Shown here: positions 5,292 to 5,495 of the stretch, piece after piece
How positions within the stretch are numbered: position 1 is the first letter of the stretch
Layout: every line of letters starts with the position of its first letter
Origin: JBJEFI01 sp051873875
GTDB lineage: Bacteria; Bacillota; Bacilli; Bacillales; Bacillaceae_G
Direction of reading: 5' to 3'
NCBI GenBank assembly: GCA_051873875.1
Contig: JBJEFI010000143.1
Coordinates: 1 to 5,495 of the forward strand
DNA: 5,495 nucleotides
Position numbers and translations under genes: made by a program
Notes under the pieces: generated by a model
Database searches by the model: none
Told to the model about the DNA's origin: nothing
What the model saw: only the letters and a program-made list of their open reading frames with translations

Positions 5292-5495
5292 GGTTTATCC
5301 GTAAACAACCCTTCAGTATATGTATGTCTCCCTGCTTCTGCTTCCTCTGAGTTGATTTCTCCCATTTCTAAGTATCCACGCATTAAATCCTCTTTTATAT
5401 CCACCTTCTCTACCGGTACAAACAAATGCTTATACATTGTCTCTGTAATGATAGTCTTATTTCCAATCTGATCAGTAATCAAATACTCCCCTGGA
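5285..5495 (-). CDS. C-terminal part of an unknown phage-type protein with a MazE-like tail (5' end outside the window)
   Basis: Only the last 69 residues are visible; the frame stays open to the right edge. A TTG at 5482 with GGGGAG 3 nt before it could be read as a start, but the spacing is too short and the in-frame residues before it (PGEY) complete a sensible segment, PGEYLITDQIGNKTIIT, ending in MYKHLFVPVE. This looks like the PGDYI-type C-terminal module (a strand, a G-N/G-x turn, a strand, then F-x-x-x-Y/F) found on many phage proteins. After it comes DLMRGYLEMGEIN (36-48) and an acidic stretch to TEGL (60-63). That second part resembles the MazF-binding C-terminus of Bacillus MazE/EndoAI, which reads DLMRRGYMEMAKIN. 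No DNA-binding ribbon-helix-helix is visible directly before the tail. The final codons overlap nrdI by 7 nt. I cannot name the complete protein; the MazE resemblance is short and remembered, not searched. Confidence 0.65.
   Translation of the reverse strand, partial: PGEYLITDQIGNKTIITETMYKHLFVPVEKVDIKEDLMRGYLEMGEINSEEAEAGRHTYTEGLFTDKPC

Noticed and set aside
5480..5495. TTG at 5482 with GGGGAG as start of a free-standing 65-residue gene
   Set aside because: The spacer is only 3 nt, and the frame stays open upstream, completing a PGEYL motif, so this is more likely inside a longer gene.

Overview
The window is a compact, AT-rich (about one third G+C by eye) nucleotide-metabolism cluster in which every supported gene lies on the minus strand. 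Transcription would run from the right edge to the left edge. NrdE, NrdF, NrdI, the dUTPase and thymidylate synthase all read as close relatives of Bacillus proteins. The dUTPase resembles the SP-beta prophage type (YosS), and the thymidylate synthase is of the B. subtilis ThyA / phage phi3T ThyP3 type. With the very tight packing, small unknown ORFs and a phage-like right-edge gene, this suggests a Bacillus-infecting tailed phage or prophage rather than a host housekeeping locus. The exact phage cannot be named from the sequence alone.

Layout in transcription order, right to left: (1) the 3' part of an unknown gene entering from the right edge, whose product has a PGDYI-like segment followed by a tail resembling the C-terminus of a MazE/EndoAI antitoxin; (2) nrdI, overlapping it by 7 nt; (3) nrdE, starting at TTG and overlapping nrdI by 23 nt; (4) nrdF; (5) a trimeric dUTPase gene; (6) a 61-residue protein of unknown function; (7) a 67-nt gap with a hairpin; (8) thyA; (9) a dihydrofolate reductase gene overlapping thyA by an ATGA junction and running off the left edge. 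No other gap exceeds 40 nt, and there are no RNA genes, CRISPR arrays, insertion sequences or convincing promoters.

Together the genes form an almost complete route to dTTP precursors. NrdE/NrdF with the flavodoxin NrdI reduce ribonucleoside diphosphates. Dut turns dUTP into dUMP. ThyA methylates dUMP to dTMP, and DHFR regenerates the folate that ThyA oxidises. NrdH (the glutaredoxin-like reductant) is not in the window. The retained Asn190 and Trp92 of ThyA point to ordinary thymine rather than a hydroxymethylated pyrimidine, although several other ThyA and DHFR positions are unusual.

The most interesting item is the right-edge protein: a MazE-like MazF-binding tail with no visible DNA-binding domain attached to it would be a plausible phage anti-toxin device. 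This is inference from motif resemblance.
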